From: Bimastos eiseni
Taxonomy: Eukaryota; Annelida; Clitellata; Crassiclitellata; Lumbricidae
Length of the DNA stretch: 64,000 nt
NCBI GenBank assembly: GCA_959347315.1
Contig: OY365810.1
Location: forward strand, 18,054,358 to 18,118,357
Direction of reading: 5' to 3'
Below, one piece after another: positions 62,681-64,000 of this stretch. The stretch's first letter is position 1, and each line of letters opens with the position of its first letter. Below the pieces are notes generated by a model. That model saw only the letters and a program-made list of their open reading frames with translations. It was not told where the DNA came from and did no database searches. The translations under genes were made by a program, and so were the position numbers.

Positions 62681-64000
62681 ATGATTCAATGGCATTTCAA
62701 TCAGGTGTATCTAAAGATGAATCACTGGCATTTCAATCAGGTGTATCTAAAGATGATTCAATGGCATTTCAATCAGGTGTATCTAAAAATGACTAAATGG
62801 CATTTCAATCAGATGTATCTAAAGATGAATCACTGGCATTTCACTCAGGTGTATCTAAAGATGATTCAATGGCATTTCAATCAAGTGTATCTAAAGATGA
62901 ATCACTGGCATTTCAATGAGGTGTATCCAAAGATGATTAAATGGCATTTCAATCAGGTGTATCAAAGATGATTCAATGGCATTTCAATCAGGTGTATCTA
63001 AAGATGATTAAATGGCATTTCAATCAGGTGTATCTAAAGACGATTCAATGGCATTTCAATCAGGTGTATCTAAAGACGATTCAATGGCATTTCAATCAGG
63101 TGTATCCATAGATGATTAATTGGCATTTCAATCAGGTGTATCAAAGATGATTTAATGGCATTTCAATCAGGTGTATCTAAAGACGATTAAATGGCATTTC
63201 AATCAGGTGTATCGAAAGATGATTCAATGGCATTTCAATCAGGTGTATCTAAAGATGATTCAATGGCATTTCAATCAGGTGTATCCAAAGAGGATTCAAT
63301 GGCATTTCCATCAGGTGTATCTTAAAACGATTCAATGGCATTTCAATCAGGTGTATCTAAAGATGAATCACTGGTATTTCAATCAGGTGTATCTAAAGAT
63401 GAATCACTGGCATTTCAATCAGGTGTATCTAAAGATGATTCAATGGCATTTCAATCAGGTGTATCTAAAGATGATTAAATGGCATTTCAATCAGGTGTAT
63501 CTAAAGATGATTCAATGGCATTTCAATCAGGTGTATCTAAAGATGAATCACTGGCATTTCAATTAGGTGTATCCAAAGATGATTCAATGGCATTTCAATC
63601 AAGTGTATCCAAAGATGATTAAATGGCATTTCAATCAGGTGTATCTAAAGATGAATCACTGGCATTTCAATTAGGTGTATCCAAAGATGATTAAATGGCA
63701 TTTCAATCAGGTGTATCAAAGATGATTCAATGGCATTTCAATCAGGTGTATCTAAAGATGATTAAATGGCATTTCAATCAGGTGTATCTAAAGACGATTC
63801 AATGGCATTTCAATCAGGTGTATCTAAAGACGATTCAATGGCATTTCAATCAGGTGTATCCATAGATGATTAATTGGCATTTCAATCAGGTGTATCTAAA
63901 GATGATTTAATGGCATTTCAATTAGGTGTATCTAAAGACGATTAAATGGCATTTCAATCAGGTGTATCGAAAGATGATTCAATGGCATTTCAAACAGGTG

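Larger units (their letters stand above)
14521..64000 (+). repeat. Right array of the 36-bp satellite, at least 49.5 kb
   Basis: Uninterrupted head-to-tail 36-bp monomers (about 1,370), all in one orientation, continuing past the window end. The monomer starts ATGGCATTTCAATCAGGTGT and closes with a variable tail. Main variants: GATGATTCA, GACGATTCA, GATGAATCA-CTG, GATGATTAA, TTAGGTGTATCC, TCCATAGATGATTAATT and TCTTAAAACG. Length variants are 35 bp (GTATCAAAGATG), 38 bp (GATTCTCAATGG), 51 bp (ATTTAAATCAAGGGA added) and a rare 21 bp. Two forward frames are intrinsically open (MAFQSGVSKDDS and WHFNQVYLKMIQ) and the third has stops. Stops recur in both open frames, there is no splice or start context, and I do not call any ORF here a gene. 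I saw no unrelated sequence, CENP-B-like box or inversion. Confidence 0.98.

Noticed and set aside
14521..64000. Dozens of forward ORFs of 60-305 codons in the array
   Set aside because: They follow from a 36-bp monomer with two stop-free frames. Starts and stops fall inside repeat variants, with no independent coding signal.
14521..64000. CENP-B box in the satellite
   Set aside because: No monomer I read contains the TTCG...CGGG arrangement. One CGGG near 4126 is an isolated variant.

Overview
This window is eukaryotic, almost certainly animal, repeat DNA. I found no host gene that I can support. The clearest phylogenetic clue is a decayed Ty3/gypsy retrotransposon whose integrase lies upstream of its reverse transcriptase. 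That order is known from the Gmr1-like elements of deuterostomes. A DUF4371-type hAT transposon and frequent AGGCCTA words also fit a marine deuterostome invertebrate, but the species assignment is inference.

Layout: (1) Positions 1-3180 are non-genic flank with relics: an LTR-like segment (about 677-1085), a foldback-like repeat with an internal 35-bp minisatellite (about 1284-2012), and an antisense LINE reverse-transcriptase fragment (about 2375-2480). (2) Positions 3181-4184 are a short array of a 36-bp satellite. (3) Positions 4185-14520 are a retroelement, apparently inserted into that satellite: gag, zinc knuckle, protease, integrase, reverse transcriptase and RNase H, with many stops and frameshifts. 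Its RT is split by a hAT transposon (8526 to about 12790). The hAT transposase gene is in turn split by an 882-bp TG...CA element with terminal inverted repeats and a 4-bp target duplication (11039-11920). This gives a three-level nest with a readable order of events. (4) Positions 14521-64000 are one uninterrupted head-to-tail array of the 36-bp satellite, roughly 1,370 monomers, running off the window end.

The satellite has higher-order structure at several scales: a recurrent 8-monomer block, a unit of about 719 bp (20 monomers, one of them 35 bp), larger tandem units of 1455, 2064, 2101, about 2400 and 2858 bp, and long-range copies about 16 kb and 19 kb apart that are nearly identical. 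Because 36 is a multiple of 3, two forward frames of the monomer are open (MAFQSGVSKDDS and WHFNQVYLKMIQ). This produces many long but probably meaningless ORFs, up to 305 codons.

Nothing here works together as a pathway. The genes belong to mobile elements and all are broken. The points of interest are the unusual domain order of the retroelement, the nested insertions, and the recent large-scale amplification history of the satellite. Because the array is so repetitive, its copy number and long-range order depend on assembly quality.
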